Below, piece after piece: positions 1 to 7,870 of a stretch of 64,000 nt of DNA. Numbering within the stretch: the stretch's first letter is position 1; each line of letters starts with the position of its first letter. The notes beneath the pieces are model-generated. The model did no database searches, was not told where the DNA came from, and worked only from the letters and a program-made list of their open reading frames with translations. Source of the DNA: Shinella zoogloeoides (GTDB lineage Bacteria; Pseudomonadota; Alphaproteobacteria; Rhizobiales; Rhizobiaceae); assembly GCF_030733845.1 (NCBI RefSeq), contig NZ_CP132313.1, positions 496,001 through 560,000 of the forward strand. The letters run 5' to 3'. Both the position numbers and the translations under genes were made by a program.

Positions 1-183
1 TCAATCGAAGTGACGGAACTTGCCATGGAGGTCGCAGGTGGTGCGGCGTTCTATCGAAGCAACGGGCTTGAGCGGTGCTTCCGCGACATTCAGGGGGCGC
101 GCTATCATCCGATGCAGCCGGGGCCGCAGTCACACTATGCGGGCTCGTTCGCGCTCGGGCTATCCATTGAGAACATCTTTTGA
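1..183 (+). CDS. Acyl-CoA dehydrogenase-family protein, C-terminal fragment
   Basis: Frame 1 is open from the window edge to a TGA at 181-183, giving 60 residues. The sequence (LAMEVAGGAAFYR, then LERCFRDIQGARYHPMQ, then a YAGSFALGL ending) matches the C-terminal helical domain of acyl-CoA dehydrogenase-like flavoproteins, in particular the DszC/SfnB-like monooxygenase branch, where a conserved Arg-Asp (here FRDIQGA) lies near the flavin. The N-terminal part lies outside the window, so substrate and start are unknown. It runs towards repC, tail to tail. The family call is firm; the subgroup is a guess. Confidence 0.75.
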   Translation, partial: SIEVTELAMEVAGGAAFYRSNGLERCFRDIQGARYHPMQPGPQSHYAGSFALGLSIENIF

Positions 184-202
184 CGCCGTCACGGTCACTT
201 TC

Positions 203-248
203 ACGAGGCCGAACGTATGGAAAGACTGTTCCACCCGTTCGGCCTCGT
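203..248. terminator. Stem-loop after the acyl-CoA dehydrogenase-family gene
   Basis: Perfect 13-bp arms ACGAGGCCGAACG (203-215) and CGTTCGGCCTCGT (236-248) enclose a 20-nt loop. The loop holds a second short stem, GGAA (219-222) with TTCC (229-232). It starts 20 bp after the stop codon of the gene ending at 183 and is followed by an A-rich stretch rather than a T-run on the plus strand. It is most simply a terminator between convergent genes. The rest of 249-489 holds no gene, only the two palindromes listed separately. Confidence 0.45.
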
Positions 249-325
249 CGCTAAAAATAACCGGACTTCCTCTGCCCTCCGTCACGGCCCTCAAAGAAAG
301 CGTTATTTTTCAGATGTTTAGATCA

Positions 326-341
326 GTGGTCAGTTGACCAC
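326..341. other. Partition-site-like palindrome, copy 1
   Basis: GTGGTCAGTTGACCAC: 7-bp arms GTGGTCA/TGACCAC around a 2-bp centre. The same arms recur at 422-437. Sixteen-bp palindromes bound by RepB (parS) are known near or downstream of repC in repABC plasmids, and these two lie just beyond the repC 3' end. The role as parS is inferred from position and symmetry; the sequence differs from the parS consensus I recall (GTT...AAC). Confidence 0.45.
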
Positions 342-420
342 CGAAAACGTGCTGTAAGGCCTACCGATTCGGCTGCAGCAGAGGTGCCTTAAAACATCCA
401 TATTTTCAATAACTTACATC

Positions 421-438
421 GGTGGTCAGGTGACCACC
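421..438. other. Partition-site-like palindrome, copy 2
   Basis: GGTGGTCAGGTGACCACC: the same arms as copy 1 extended by one base pair on each side, with centre GG instead of GT. The two copies are 96 bp apart, centre to centre. This copy ends 52 bp from the repC stop codon. Two identical-arm palindromes in a 306-bp gap next to repABC are unlikely by chance. Confidence 0.45.
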
Positions 439-489
439 CCGAATCTCAGATGGCTGCGGGCACGTCTCGCCTTCAGGGTGGCGGCCATT

Positions 490-1704
490 CTATCCGACCT
501 TCAAGCGTCCCGCCGTGTTGGCCTTGAACAGGGCCATGAGCATCGGGCCGAGCGAGAATTCGCCGCGCTCCGTCCGCCGTGTCAGGTCTCGCAAATATCC
601 TCCGGGGGAATTGATGAAGTTCGCGCGCTCCAGAATACAGGCAACCGCAACCGCCGCATTTTCCTGCCCCATCGCCTCGCACGCCTCCTGATAGGCCGAA
701 GGGCTTATGCCAAGCATGGATCTTGCCACGACGGAAGCGGACATCAAATCGCGCCAGCTCCCGATACAACCGCCCGGACCGTAATCTCCAATCGACGGGC
801 AGGCCTTGAGTACCAAGTCTAACGGAAACGCCTTTAGCCGTTCAACGCCGGGGGTTTGGTTTTTATTCGGCTTCGCGCCCTGCTCTCTTTCAGAGCGAGG
901 TTCAAATTCAATTGTGGAGTCGGGTTTTGAATTCTGTATGTGGCGCTCGAATTGAGCATCATTGGTGCTAATATTTTCAGATTTTCCTTGGGTTTCCAGT
1001 CTATTGACGATTTCCTCGCGGAGCATTTGCATGCCCTCGAGTGAAGTTGCCAAGTCGGTCGGCGCCGGTGTCCGCGGGATGGCCCGCACAAGAGAAATAT
1101 ACATGTCTTCGACCGCGGTCCAATCGCCGTCCGCGCCCTCTTCCATCGCTGCTGTGATGAGTTTCCGCACATCACGGCGGCAAATCGTCAGGTTTTCCTT
1201 CGCCTTCCTGAAAGCGGCTCGATCGGCCATTACCTGCTGGGCCATCGCGGCCAGTTCCTCAGACCTAGCGAGAAGCGGCGACAAGTCGAAACCGAATGCG
1301 CTCTCGATCTGACCGGCGTCGTCCTTTCGTGCATAGCGTTTGCCGTTGGCGCTGTCCTTTCGTACGATCAGGCCTGCCTCGACGAGAATGGCTATATGCC
1401 GGCGCAAAGTGGCGCCCGCCATTCCGTGCGCACGCAGCGCAAGCTGCGTGTTGGACGGGAAGACGATCAACTGGGCGTCCTGGCGCAATTCATTGCTTGG
1501 ATAAAAGCTCAACAGCGCATCGAGAACAGCAAGGCTGTTGGACTGGATTCCGAGCAGCGCCATGGCCGCCGAAGCGTCCCTAAAGACCTTCCACTTGTCG
1601 GCAGTCTTGCCTTCCCTGATATCCGCCAGCGCCGTCTGGCGTCGCACCAGCGCAAGCGTCATCGGCCGCCGCCCGAAGGGCGTCGTGACATTTCCCGTCT
1701 CCAT
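490..1704 (-). CDS. repC: Plasmid replication initiator RepC
   Basis: 404-residue RepC, the replication initiator of repABC replicons. Typical elements are the N-terminal stretch (METGNVTTPFGRRPMTLALV) and a winged-helix region around residues 60-130 (SFYPSNELR, VFPSNTQLALRAHGMA, TLRRHIAILVEAGLIVRKDSANGKR). The C-terminal half is more variable, as usual. The start at 1704 is preceded by AAGGTGAGG. It is separated from repB by 153 bp that hold the probable antisense RNA. RepC acts in cis on an origin inside its own gene in this family; an AT-rich stretch at about 896-990 fits that. Copy number should be set by the antisense RNA and by RepA/RepB repression. Confidence 0.97.
   Translation of the reverse strand: METGNVTTPFGRRPMTLALVRRQTALADIREGKTADKWKVFRDASAAMALLGIQSNSLAVLDALLSFYPSNELRQDAQLIVFPSNTQLALRAHGMAGATLRRHIAILVEAGLIVRKDSANGKRYARKDDAGQIESAFGFDLSPLLARSEELAAMAQQVMADRAAFRKAKENLTICRRDVRKLITAAMEEGADGDWTAVEDMYISLVRAIPRTPAPTDLATSLEGMQMLREEIVNRLETQGKSENISTNDAQFERHIQNSKPDSTIEFEPRSEREQGAKPNKNQTPGVERLKAFPLDLVLKACPSIGDYGPGGCIGSWRDLMSASVVARSMLGISPSAYQEACEAMGQENAAVAVACILERANFINSPGGYLRDLTRRTERGEFSLGPMLMALFKANTAGRLKVG
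896..990. other. Probable replication origin region inside repC
   Basis: A clearly AT-rich patch in otherwise high-GC coding sequence, with runs such as TTCAAATTCAATTG and GCTAATATTTTCAG. In repABC plasmids the origin has been placed within repC, in a region of low GC, so this is the best candidate here. No iteron-like repeats are visible. The boundaries are my reading of base composition, not a computed profile. Confidence 0.4.
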
Positions 1705-1796
1705 TGCCTCACCTTTCAGCAGGCAAAAGAAATGAACTCACCAAAACGGTGCCAAAGACTCTTGACGAGGATTCGAGGAAATGCGATTCTGTTCTT

Positions 1797-1850
1797 GCTA
1801 CAGAGACAAAAGGGCTTCCGCGACGGCGACGTTGTGGGGGCTCTTTTCTT
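1797..1850 (+). ncRNA. Antisense countertranscribed RNA (incA-type) between repB and repC
   Basis: On the strand opposite to repABC there is a promoter-like pair TTGACG (1762-1767) and GATTCT (1785-1790) with a 17-bp spacer. About 10 bp downstream of the -10 a short RNA would end in a strong hairpin: 1808-1824 pairs with 1831-1847 (17 pairs, several G-U), followed by a T-rich tail (CTTTTCTTTT). repABC plasmids carry a small antisense RNA of roughly this size exactly here, which pairs with the repC leader and limits RepC synthesis. The -35 is good and the -10 weak; the terminator is the best evidence. The exact 5' end is inferred. Confidence 0.7.
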
Positions 1851-1857
1851 TTGCTGG

Positions 1858-2880
1858 TTACTCTCCCTGTTTGCGTTGATTGCCGTCGCGATACGCTTGA
1901 TAGAGCGCCGGCACATGCTCGAGCACGAAGGCCGCAAAGTCCGGCGTCGCCTTCTTGTCGATCACGATCTCCAGTTTGGTCTTGCTCTGGCTCACCTGGG
2001 CAAGCCGGTCTCCTTCAGGGCTCGACAGGACATCCGGAAGCGCACGCGCGGCACGAGCCGGCTTCAGATGGCCGATCACCGCCTTGAACCGCTCCGCGGA
2101 AGGCAATGCCTGCACATCGTCCGACATGGCGAAACGGAGGGCGCTCGATGGGGCAGGGGCCTTTTCGAGCAGTTCGGCCAATTGCTGCCAGTTCGGCCGG
2201 CCGATACCCGGCGCCGCGCCGATGGCATCGATCAAGTCCGAGGGGAGGGCATCGACAAGCAGAAGCATCTTGGACAGGTTGCTCTTGTCGATCGACATCG
2301 CCGCGATGACGATCTCCCGCGGAAAATGCTTGTTGAGACGATAGGCAAAGCGCGCCTTCTCGATGAAGGTTAGGTCTTCGCGTTCGTTGTTCTCCTGCCC
2401 TTGCGCGACGACCAGTTGCTCGTCCGTTAGCGCGCGGACCACCGCCTTTACGGGCTGCCCCAGTTGCGACAGGGCCCGCAGCCGGCGATGGCCGAAGGCG
2501 ACCTGATAGCGTCCGGATTGAACCGGATGAGGCCGCACAAGGATCGGAACCTGCTGGCCCTGTTCCCGGATCGACGCGAGGAGACCGTCGATCTCGCCCT
2601 GCATGCGATCCTGAACGAATGACGGTTCGATCGTCGATGCGTCCAATTCGATCACGACCTGGCCTTCCGACAGGCGCCGCTCGATTTCTTCAGCACGATC
2701 AAGACGCTCGTTCTGCTCTCGCAGGGCGTTGCCGATATTCGCCGTGAGCTTCGTCGCGGGGTCGCGTTCCTTCCGCGCCACACCGAGAAGCGGCATCGAA
2801 CGGGTCTTCGCCGTGCGATCATCGGGAAGGGAAGGGGAGGGGACGTCCGTCGAGACGCCAAGGATGTGTTTGCGGCTCAT
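1858..2880 (-). CDS. repB: Plasmid partitioning protein RepB (ParB family)
   Basis: 340-residue ParB-like centromere-binding protein. The ParB/sulfiredoxin domain starts near residue 75; its box GRYQVAFGHRRLRA lies at about 123-136. A helix-turn-helix region follows (FIEKARFAYRLNKHFPREIVIAAMSIDKSNLSKMLLLVDALP, about 185-225). The start ATG overlaps the repA stop codon by 4 bp (ATGA), and a GGTAGGA lies upstream of it, so the two are translationally coupled. RepB should bind parS-like sites (see 326-341 and 421-438) and load RepA for segregation. The C-terminal third is less conserved, as usual in RepB. Confidence 0.96.
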   Translation of the reverse strand: MSRKHILGVSTDVPSPSLPDDRTAKTRSMPLLGVARKERDPATKLTANIGNALREQNERLDRAEEIERRLSEGQVVIELDASTIEPSFVQDRMQGEIDGLLASIREQGQQVPILVRPHPVQSGRYQVAFGHRRLRALSQLGQPVKAVVRALTDEQLVVAQGQENNEREDLTFIEKARFAYRLNKHFPREIVIAAMSIDKSNLSKMLLLVDALPSDLIDAIGAAPGIGRPNWQQLAELLEKAPAPSSALRFAMSDDVQALPSAERFKAVIGHLKPARAARALPDVLSSPEGDRLAQVSQSKTKLEIVIDKKATPDFAAFVLEHVPALYQAYRDGNQRKQGE

Positions 2881-4091
2881 GTCGTCCTACCCCAGGCTTT
2901 CTTGATCAAGGATTCGATCTCGTCGTTTACGGCGTTCATCGCCTCCAGCGCCCGGTCATAGGTCGATCGCGTGAATTGCCCGCGCTCGACTTCGAAAAGG
3001 GTCTGGTTGGTCAGGCCGGCATCGGACACTGCCGTGGTCTTCAGCATGGGGAAATTGAGCACATTCTCGCCGAAGATCGATCGCAGATAGCCGACCATCT
3101 GGTTCTGCGGGCCGTCGCTCGGCTCAAAGCGCGTGATCAGGTAGCGCATCCAGTTGAACTTGAACTCGGCGCCGGCATTTTCGATTTCCCGCAGCAGGTT
3201 CGACGTCATCGCGAGGAACTGGTTCATCGACATCACGTCCAGCATCTGGGGGTGGACGGTGACCAGAATGGATGTCGCGGCCGTCAGCGCGGAAAGTGTG
3301 AGGTAACCGAGCTGCGGCGGGCAGTCGATGACGACCACGTCATAATTGTCCGCGATGTCCTCGATGACCTGGCTGATGCGGCCATAAAACAGCGTGTCCC
3401 CCTCCTTGCGCTTCATCAGCGCACGCGGCGTGTCGTGCTCGAATTCCATCAGTTCGAGATTGCCGGGGATCAGATGAAGGTCCGGAATATAAGTTCCGCG
3501 CACAACCTGCTCGATCGGCACCTGTTCGTCGTCGTATCTGATGGCGCCATAGAGGGTTTCGTTCGGGCCGACATCCGTTTCCGGCTGGCTGCCGAAGAGC
3601 GCGGAAAGGCTTGCCTGCGGATCGAGGTCGATGGCGAGGACCCGGTATCCGCGCATCGCCAGATACTGCGCCAGGTGCGCAGCCGTGGTGGTTTTGCCGG
3701 AGCCGCCTTTGAAGTTCATGACCGAGATGACCTGAAGCTGCTCGCCATCCCGGCGATGCGGCAGGTAGCGGCGGTTGCCGCGGCCGACCTGGTCCATGTG
3801 CTTGCGAATGGCATGGATATCTTCGATGGAGAAGATGCGCCTGCCGCCGGGACTCGTGGTAACGTTGAGCGCAGGCATTTCCGTCACGATCTGCCTGAGA
3901 TAGGATTCGCCGACGCCAAGCAACCTGGACGCTTCCGACGGACCGAACTTGCGGATTCCCTTTTCGGCGGTCGGCGGGAAGACCTTGAGGTGATGCGCTT
4001 GAAGCTGGCTGGAGAGGGCATCGGAATGACGCTCCATCAACGCGGTGAGGCCCTCGAATACAGGCGCATCTTTTGCGGCGGTCTTCGCCAT
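2877..4091 (-). CDS. repA: Plasmid partitioning ATPase RepA (ParA family)
   Basis: ParA-type Walker ATPase of the repABC operon, 404 residues from the start chosen here. An N-terminal MerR-like helix-turn-helix (FGPSEASRLLGVGESYLRQIV, given in two parts: residues about 49-60 and 61-69) precedes the deviant Walker A KGGSGKTT near residue 128; switch motifs DLDPQASLS and VVIDCPPQLG follow. The frame is open to a TTG at 4184, but that extension would be encoded by the inverted repeat at 4107-4157. I therefore prefer ATG at 4091 (MAKTAAK) or ATG at 4103. RepA drives segregation and represses its own operon with RepB. Confidence 0.95.
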   Translation of the reverse strand: MAKTAAKDAPVFEGLTALMERHSDALSSQLQAHHLKVFPPTAEKGIRKFGPSEASRLLGVGESYLRQIVTEMPALNVTTSPGGRRIFSIEDIHAIRKHMDQVGRGNRRYLPHRRDGEQLQVISVMNFKGGSGKTTTAAHLAQYLAMRGYRVLAIDLDPQASLSALFGSQPETDVGPNETLYGAIRYDDEQVPIEQVVRGTYIPDLHLIPGNLELMEFEHDTPRALMKRKEGDTLFYGRISQVIEDIADNYDVVVIDCPPQLGYLTLSALTAATSILVTVHPQMLDVMSMNQFLAMTSNLLREIENAGAEFKFNWMRYLITRFEPSDGPQNQMVGYLRSIFGENVLNFPMLKTTAVSDAGLTNQTLFEVERGQFTRSTYDRALEAMNAVNDEIESLIKKAWGRTT

Positions 4092-4106
4092 TTCAAAACC
4101 CATTCT

Positions 4107-4157
4107 TTGCCAGTGGCGGTATTTTGCGAAAAACGGAGAAAGTTTCGCCACTGGCAA
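4107..4157. promoter_or_regulatory. Inverted repeat at the repA start, probable operator
   Basis: Perfect 12-bp arms TTGCCAGTGGCG (4107-4118) and CGCCACTGGCAA (4146-4157), with a nested pair GCGAAA (4126-4131) and TTTCGC (4143-4148) between them. It sits directly upstream of the preferred repA start, where RepA/RepB autorepression sites are expected. It could also be a third partition site or an RNA hairpin in the repA leader. The stretch 4158-4416 up to the pccR stop has no gene; 4190-4260 is AT-rich and probably holds the repA promoter. Confidence 0.5.
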
Positions 4158-4416
4158 TAGGCCCTGATTCCCACCATGGAGCAAGGGCTTTTTGGTTAAC
4201 GCATGGTTAGCAGCGCGAACGCATGAAGAGTTCTAAAGCATGTTTTTCTATTTAAAAACCATTGCTTAGGCATCCTGCTCGGTGAAGGCGAGTTCACATC
4301 GGATTCACAGGTTGTGCACGCGCGCGGCCCCCGCCTTGCCCGACGAGGATACCCACAGATGAAATCTCCCTCCAGGCGATTCGCAAGCGCGAGCCGTTTG
4401 GAGACGGGCGAGGGGC

Positions 4417-5865
4417 CTACTCGTCGGCAATACGAGCCTGATCGAGACGGTCATGGATGACCTGATAGGGGATCGTTCGGCGGATATTGTGTTCCACGAC
4501 GAGGCGGCCCTTGAGCGGGGGAAGGGCGCGGCTGGCGCATTGGGTGCGCTCGCAGATCCGGCAGGAAATGCCGATCGGATCGTAGGCCCCCGCATTGGTG
4601 AGATCGAGACCGTCGGCATAGACGAAACTCTCGGCATGGGAGACCTCGCAGCCGAGCGCCAGCGCATAGTGCTGCTGCGGCTGGCGGAAGCCCCGCCCGC
4701 CGCGTGAGACCTGCATGGACAGGCAGAGATAGCGCACACCATCCGGCGTTTCCGCGAGCTGCCGGGCGACCCGGCCGGGATTTTCAAAGGCCTGATGGCC
4801 GTTCCAGAGCGGACAGGCCGCGCCGAAACGAGCGAACTGCAGGCGCGTGGCGCTGTGGCGTTTGGTGATGTTGCCCGCCCGGTCGATGCGCGCGAAAAAG
4901 ATGGGAACGCCCTTCTGCCCCGGTCTTTGTAAGGTCGAGAGGCGATGGCAGACCTGTTCGAGGCTCGCGCCGAAGCGGGCCGCGAGCAGATCGAGATCGT
5001 GCCGCACCTCCTGTGCCGCCGCCATGAACTTGCGGTAGGGCAGGAGAAGCGCGCCGGCGAAGTAATTGTGCAGACCGATGCGACAGATCTCGTATGCTTC
5101 CGCTGTCCGAAAACCGGCGCCGGCAGCGACGCGCTCGACGATGGAGCCCGCATGGAGCTGGGCGATCTGCAACGCGATCTGGAAAAGCCGGGTCGGCGCC
5201 GGCAGGTATGAATTCAACGTCAGAAGGCGGGCATCGGGGTCATAGGCGCGCACGAGATCGTCGTTGTGTGCCGCACGCACGATCCGCACCCCATGGTGCC
5301 GTTCGAGATAGCCGGTCAGCAACGGACCGGGATCGACCTCGCCAATACCGATCTCTCCCGCCAACCGCTCGGCGGGGAGGTCAAGATCGCCGACATAATT
5401 GTCGACGAAATGAAAGAAGTCGCGCACCTCCTCGTAAGGCGTCGTCTCGATAGCGGCGTGACTACGGCCCAGCGTATCGTTGATGCCGGCGAGCTGTTCG
5501 GAATTATGGCGGTAGGCGCGATGGGCGGCAATGAGCGCGTGGGCAAAACCCGGCGCGTTCTGGGTGACGAGCTTCAACTCCTGGAGGCTCGGCGTATAGC
5601 CGTCGAAAAGCGAATCCGTCAGCGTTTCCGAAAGGGCCGAGACCAGCCGGTCGTCTTCGCCACCGGAGAGATCGGCAAGGTCGATGCGGAATTTTTCCGC
5701 GAGCGCCAGCAGCACGCCGGCGGAAACCGGGCGCTGGTTGTTCTCGATCTGGTTGAGATAGGAGGCGGAGATGCCGAGGCGCTCGGCGAACTGCGCCTGC
5801 GTTGCGCGGTTCGCCTGGCGCAGGTCCCGCACCCGTCGACCGATATAGAGTTTGCCTGTAGCCAT
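4417..5865 (-). CDS. pccR: XRE/ScfR-family regulator of propionyl-CoA carboxylase (PccR-like)
   Basis: 482-residue regulator of the short-chain acyl-CoA sensing family (PccR, RamB, MccR). Residues about 8-62 form a Cro/CI helix-turn-helix (RDLRQANRATQAQFAERLGI, then SASYLNQIENNQRP). The middle carries a degenerate IrrE-type (DUF955) domain with no HExxH. The C-terminal DUF2083 domain ends with a Cys cluster (CRICERTQCASRALPPL). It is divergent from pccB with TTTGCAA half-sites between them, so it should control pccB and itself. The ATG at 5865 lies 1 bp from the first half-site with no ribosome-binding site, which suggests a leaderless transcript. Confidence 0.9.
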   Translation of the reverse strand: MATGKLYIGRRVRDLRQANRATQAQFAERLGISASYLNQIENNQRPVSAGVLLALAEKFRIDLADLSGGEDDRLVSALSETLTDSLFDGYTPSLQELKLVTQNAPGFAHALIAAHRAYRHNSEQLAGINDTLGRSHAAIETTPYEEVRDFFHFVDNYVGDLDLPAERLAGEIGIGEVDPGPLLTGYLERHHGVRIVRAAHNDDLVRAYDPDARLLTLNSYLPAPTRLFQIALQIAQLHAGSIVERVAAGAGFRTAEAYEICRIGLHNYFAGALLLPYRKFMAAAQEVRHDLDLLAARFGASLEQVCHRLSTLQRPGQKGVPIFFARIDRAGNITKRHSATRLQFARFGAACPLWNGHQAFENPGRVARQLAETPDGVRYLCLSMQVSRGGRGFRQPQQHYALALGCEVSHAESFVYADGLDLTNAGAYDPIGISCRICERTQCASRALPPLKGRLVVEHNIRRTIPYQVIHDRLDQARIADE

Positions 5866-5866
5866 G

Positions 5867-5895
5867 TTTGCAACTTTGCAAATTGAATTTGCAAA
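5867..5895. promoter_or_regulatory. PccR-type operator: three TTTGCAA half-sites
   Basis: TTTGCAAC (5867-5874) directly abuts TTTGCAAA (5875-5882); after TTGAA follows a second TTTGCAAA (5888-5895). I recall the PccR motif as two TTTGCAAA separated by 4 bp; here the two perfect copies are 5 bp apart and an imperfect third copy lies next to the pccR start codon. This arrangement fits autorepression of pccR and control of pccB from the same site. The downstream part, 5899-6012, is the pccB leader with no clear promoter consensus. Confidence 0.7.
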
Positions 5896-6012
5896 AAGTT
5901 TAATGCTTGCATGTCCACGCGATCAAGCGTTCATTTTCAACGATGTCGGCATTAAGCAGGATCAATCCCCGGGACTGTAAGCACCCCGGCTGGTCAGCAA
6001 CGGACGGATACC

Positions 6013-7545
6013 ATGCACGCAATTCTCGACCAACTTGAAGCCCGCCGGGAAGCGGCGCGGCTTGGCGGCGGCCAGCGCCGTATCGATGCCCAGCATGCCA
6101 AGGGCAAGCTGACCGCGCGCGAACGCCTCGACGTGCTCCTCGACGAGGGCTCCTTCGAGGAATACGACATGTACGTCACCCATCGGGCGACGGAATTCGG
6201 CATGGAGAGCCAAAAGGTGGCGGGCGATGGCGTCGTCACCGGTTGGGGCACGATCAACGGCCGGCAGGTCTACGTCTTTTCGCAGGATTTCACGGTTCTC
6301 GGCGGCTCGCTTTCCGAAACTCATGCCCAGAAGATCTGCAAGATCATGGACATGGCCGTGCGCAACGGCGCGCCGGTCATCGGCCTCAACGACTCGGGCG
6401 GCGCGCGCATTCAGGAAGGCGTGGATTCGCTCGCCGGCTATGCGGAGGTGTTCAGGCGCAATGCCGAAGCCTCCGGCGTCGTGCCGCAGATTTCGGTCAT
6501 CATGGGCCCCTGCGCGGGCGGGGCGGTCTATTCGCCGGCCATGACGGATTTCATCTTCATGGTGCGCGACAGTTCCTACATGTTCGTGACCGGCCCCGAC
6601 GTGGTGAAGACCGTCACCAACGAGATCGTCACTGCCGAGGAACTCGGTGGCGCGCGCACCCATTCGCAGAAATCCTCCGTCGCCGACGGCGCCTATGAGA
6701 ATGACATTGAGGCGCTGGAGCAGGTGCGCGCCCTTTTCGATTTCCTGCCGCTCAACAACCGCCAGAAGCCGCCGCAGCGCCCGTTCCACGACGATCCGGC
6801 GCGGCTGGAAGCCCGGCTCGACACGCTCATTCCCGACAGCTCCAACAAGCCCTACGACATGAAGGAGCTGATCACGGCGGTCGCCGACGAAGGCGATTTC
6901 TTCGAGATTCAGGAAGCCTTCGCGCGGAACATCGTCACCGGCTTCGTGCGCATCGAGGGCGAGACGGTGGGCGTCGTCGCCAACCAGCCGATGGTGCTGG
7001 CCGGCTGCCTCGACATCGACGCTTCGCGCAAGGCCGCCCGCTTCGTGCGCTTCTGCGATGCCTTCTCCATCCCGATCCTGACGCTGGTCGACGTGCCGGG
7101 TTTCCTGCCGGGTACCGCGCAGGAATATGGCGGCGTCATCAAGCACGGCGCGAAACTGCTCTTCGCCTATAGCCAGGCGACCGTACCGATGGTGACGCTG
7201 ATCACGCGAAAGGCCTATGGCGGCGCCTATGACGTGATGGCCTCCAAGCATATCGGCGCCGACATCAACTATGCCTGGCCGACCGCCGAGATCGCCGTGA
7301 TGGGCGCCAAGGGCGCAACGGAAATCCTCTACCGCTCGGAACTCGGCGACGCCGAGAAGATCGCGGCGCGCACGAAGGAGTACGAGGAGCGCTTCGCCAA
7401 CCCCTTCGTGGCGGCCGAGCGCGGTTTCATCGACGAGGTGATCATGCCGCACTCCTCGCGCCGCCGCATCGCCCGCGCCTTTGCCTCGCTGCGCGGCAAG
7501 CAGGTGGAGACGCGCTGGAGGAAACACGACACGATACCGCTTTAG
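6013..7545 (+). CDS. pccB: Propionyl-CoA carboxylase, beta (carboxyltransferase) subunit
   Basis: 510-residue acyl-CoA carboxyltransferase, the family's usual length. The N-terminal carboxyltransferase domain contains [34 protein letters not shown] and a [14 protein letters not shown] segment. The C-terminal domain has [34 protein letters not shown] and [17 protein letters not shown], the CoA and biotin-site glycines. It transfers CO2 from biotin on PccA to propionyl-CoA, giving methylmalonyl-CoA. It is the first gene of a plus-strand operon pccB-small gene-pccA-mutase, and its promoter region carries the PccR-type operator. A GGACGG lies 4 bp before the ATG. Confidence 0.97.
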   Translation: MHAILDQLEARREAARLGGGQRRIDAQHAKGKLTARERLDVLLDEGSFEEYDMYVTHRATEFGMESQKVAGDGVVTGWGTINGRQVYVFSQDFTVLGGSLSETHAQKICKIMDMAVRNGAPVIGLNDSGGARIQEGVDSLAGYAEVFRRNAEASGVVPQISVIMGPCAGGAVYSPAMTDFIFMVRDSSYMFVTGPDVVKTVTNEIVTAEELGGARTHSQKSSVADGAYENDIEALEQVRALFDFLPLNNRQKPPQRPFHDDPARLEARLDTLIPDSSNKPYDMKELITAVADEGDFFEIQEAFARNIVTGFVRIEGETVGVVANQPMVLAGCLDIDASRKAARFVRFCDAFSIPILTLVDVPGFLPGTAQEYGGVIKHGAKLLFAYSQATVPMVTLITRKAYGGAYDVMASKHIGADINYAWPTAEIAVMGAKGATEILYRSELGDAEKIAARTKEYEERFANPFVAAERGFIDEVIMPHSSRRRIARAFASLRGKQVETRWRKHDTIPL

Positions 7546-7554
7546 GACGGTCCG

Positions 7555-7845
7555 ATGGGGAGGCACGAAAAGCCGGAATTGACGCCGGAGGAGGCGCGCA
7601 AGGACCATTGGCGCATGCTGCGCTACATGATGCTGCATGCGCTCATCGGCGGACTGATCGGCGCCGCGACTGTCGCCGCCGTGATCCTCCTCGATATCGG
7701 CGGTATCGGTACGCGCATCGCCCGGGCGGAAAATCCGATCATGCCCGTGCTGCTGCTTGTCGTGCCCTTCGCCGCGCTGTTCGGGGGCGCGGCCACGGCA
7801 TCGGCCATCCTGCTGATGCCCTATGAAAAGAAATACAAAGATTGA
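7555..7845 (+). CDS. Small two-helix membrane protein of the pcc operon, function unknown
   Basis: 96 residues: a charged N-terminus (RHEKPELTPEEARKDHWR), a first membrane helix at about 26-47 (MMLHALIGGLIGAATVAAVI), a short loop, a second helix at about 65-88 (VLLLVVPFAALFGGAATAS) and a Lys-rich end. It lies 9 bp after pccB and 25 bp before pccA on the same strand, so it is transcribed with them. I recall no named domain. Being sandwiched between two subunits of one enzyme makes a role in the pathway or at the membrane likely, but that is only context. Confidence 0.8.
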   Translation: MGRHEKPELTPEEARKDHWRMLRYMMLHALIGGLIGAATVAAVILLDIGGIGTRIARAENPIMPVLLLVVPFAALFGGAATASAILLMPYEKKYKD

Positions 7846-7870
7846 AGTGACCGGGACTGGAAGACACCTG

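Noticed and set aside
20..337. 105-residue plus-strand frame at the window start
   Set aside because: It overlaps the acyl-CoA dehydrogenase fragment in another frame and then runs through the non-coding stem-loop and first palindrome; no similarity seen.
4185..4304. N-terminal extension of RepA from the TTG at 4184
   Set aside because: It would be translated from an inverted repeat and has no family similarity or ribosome-binding site.
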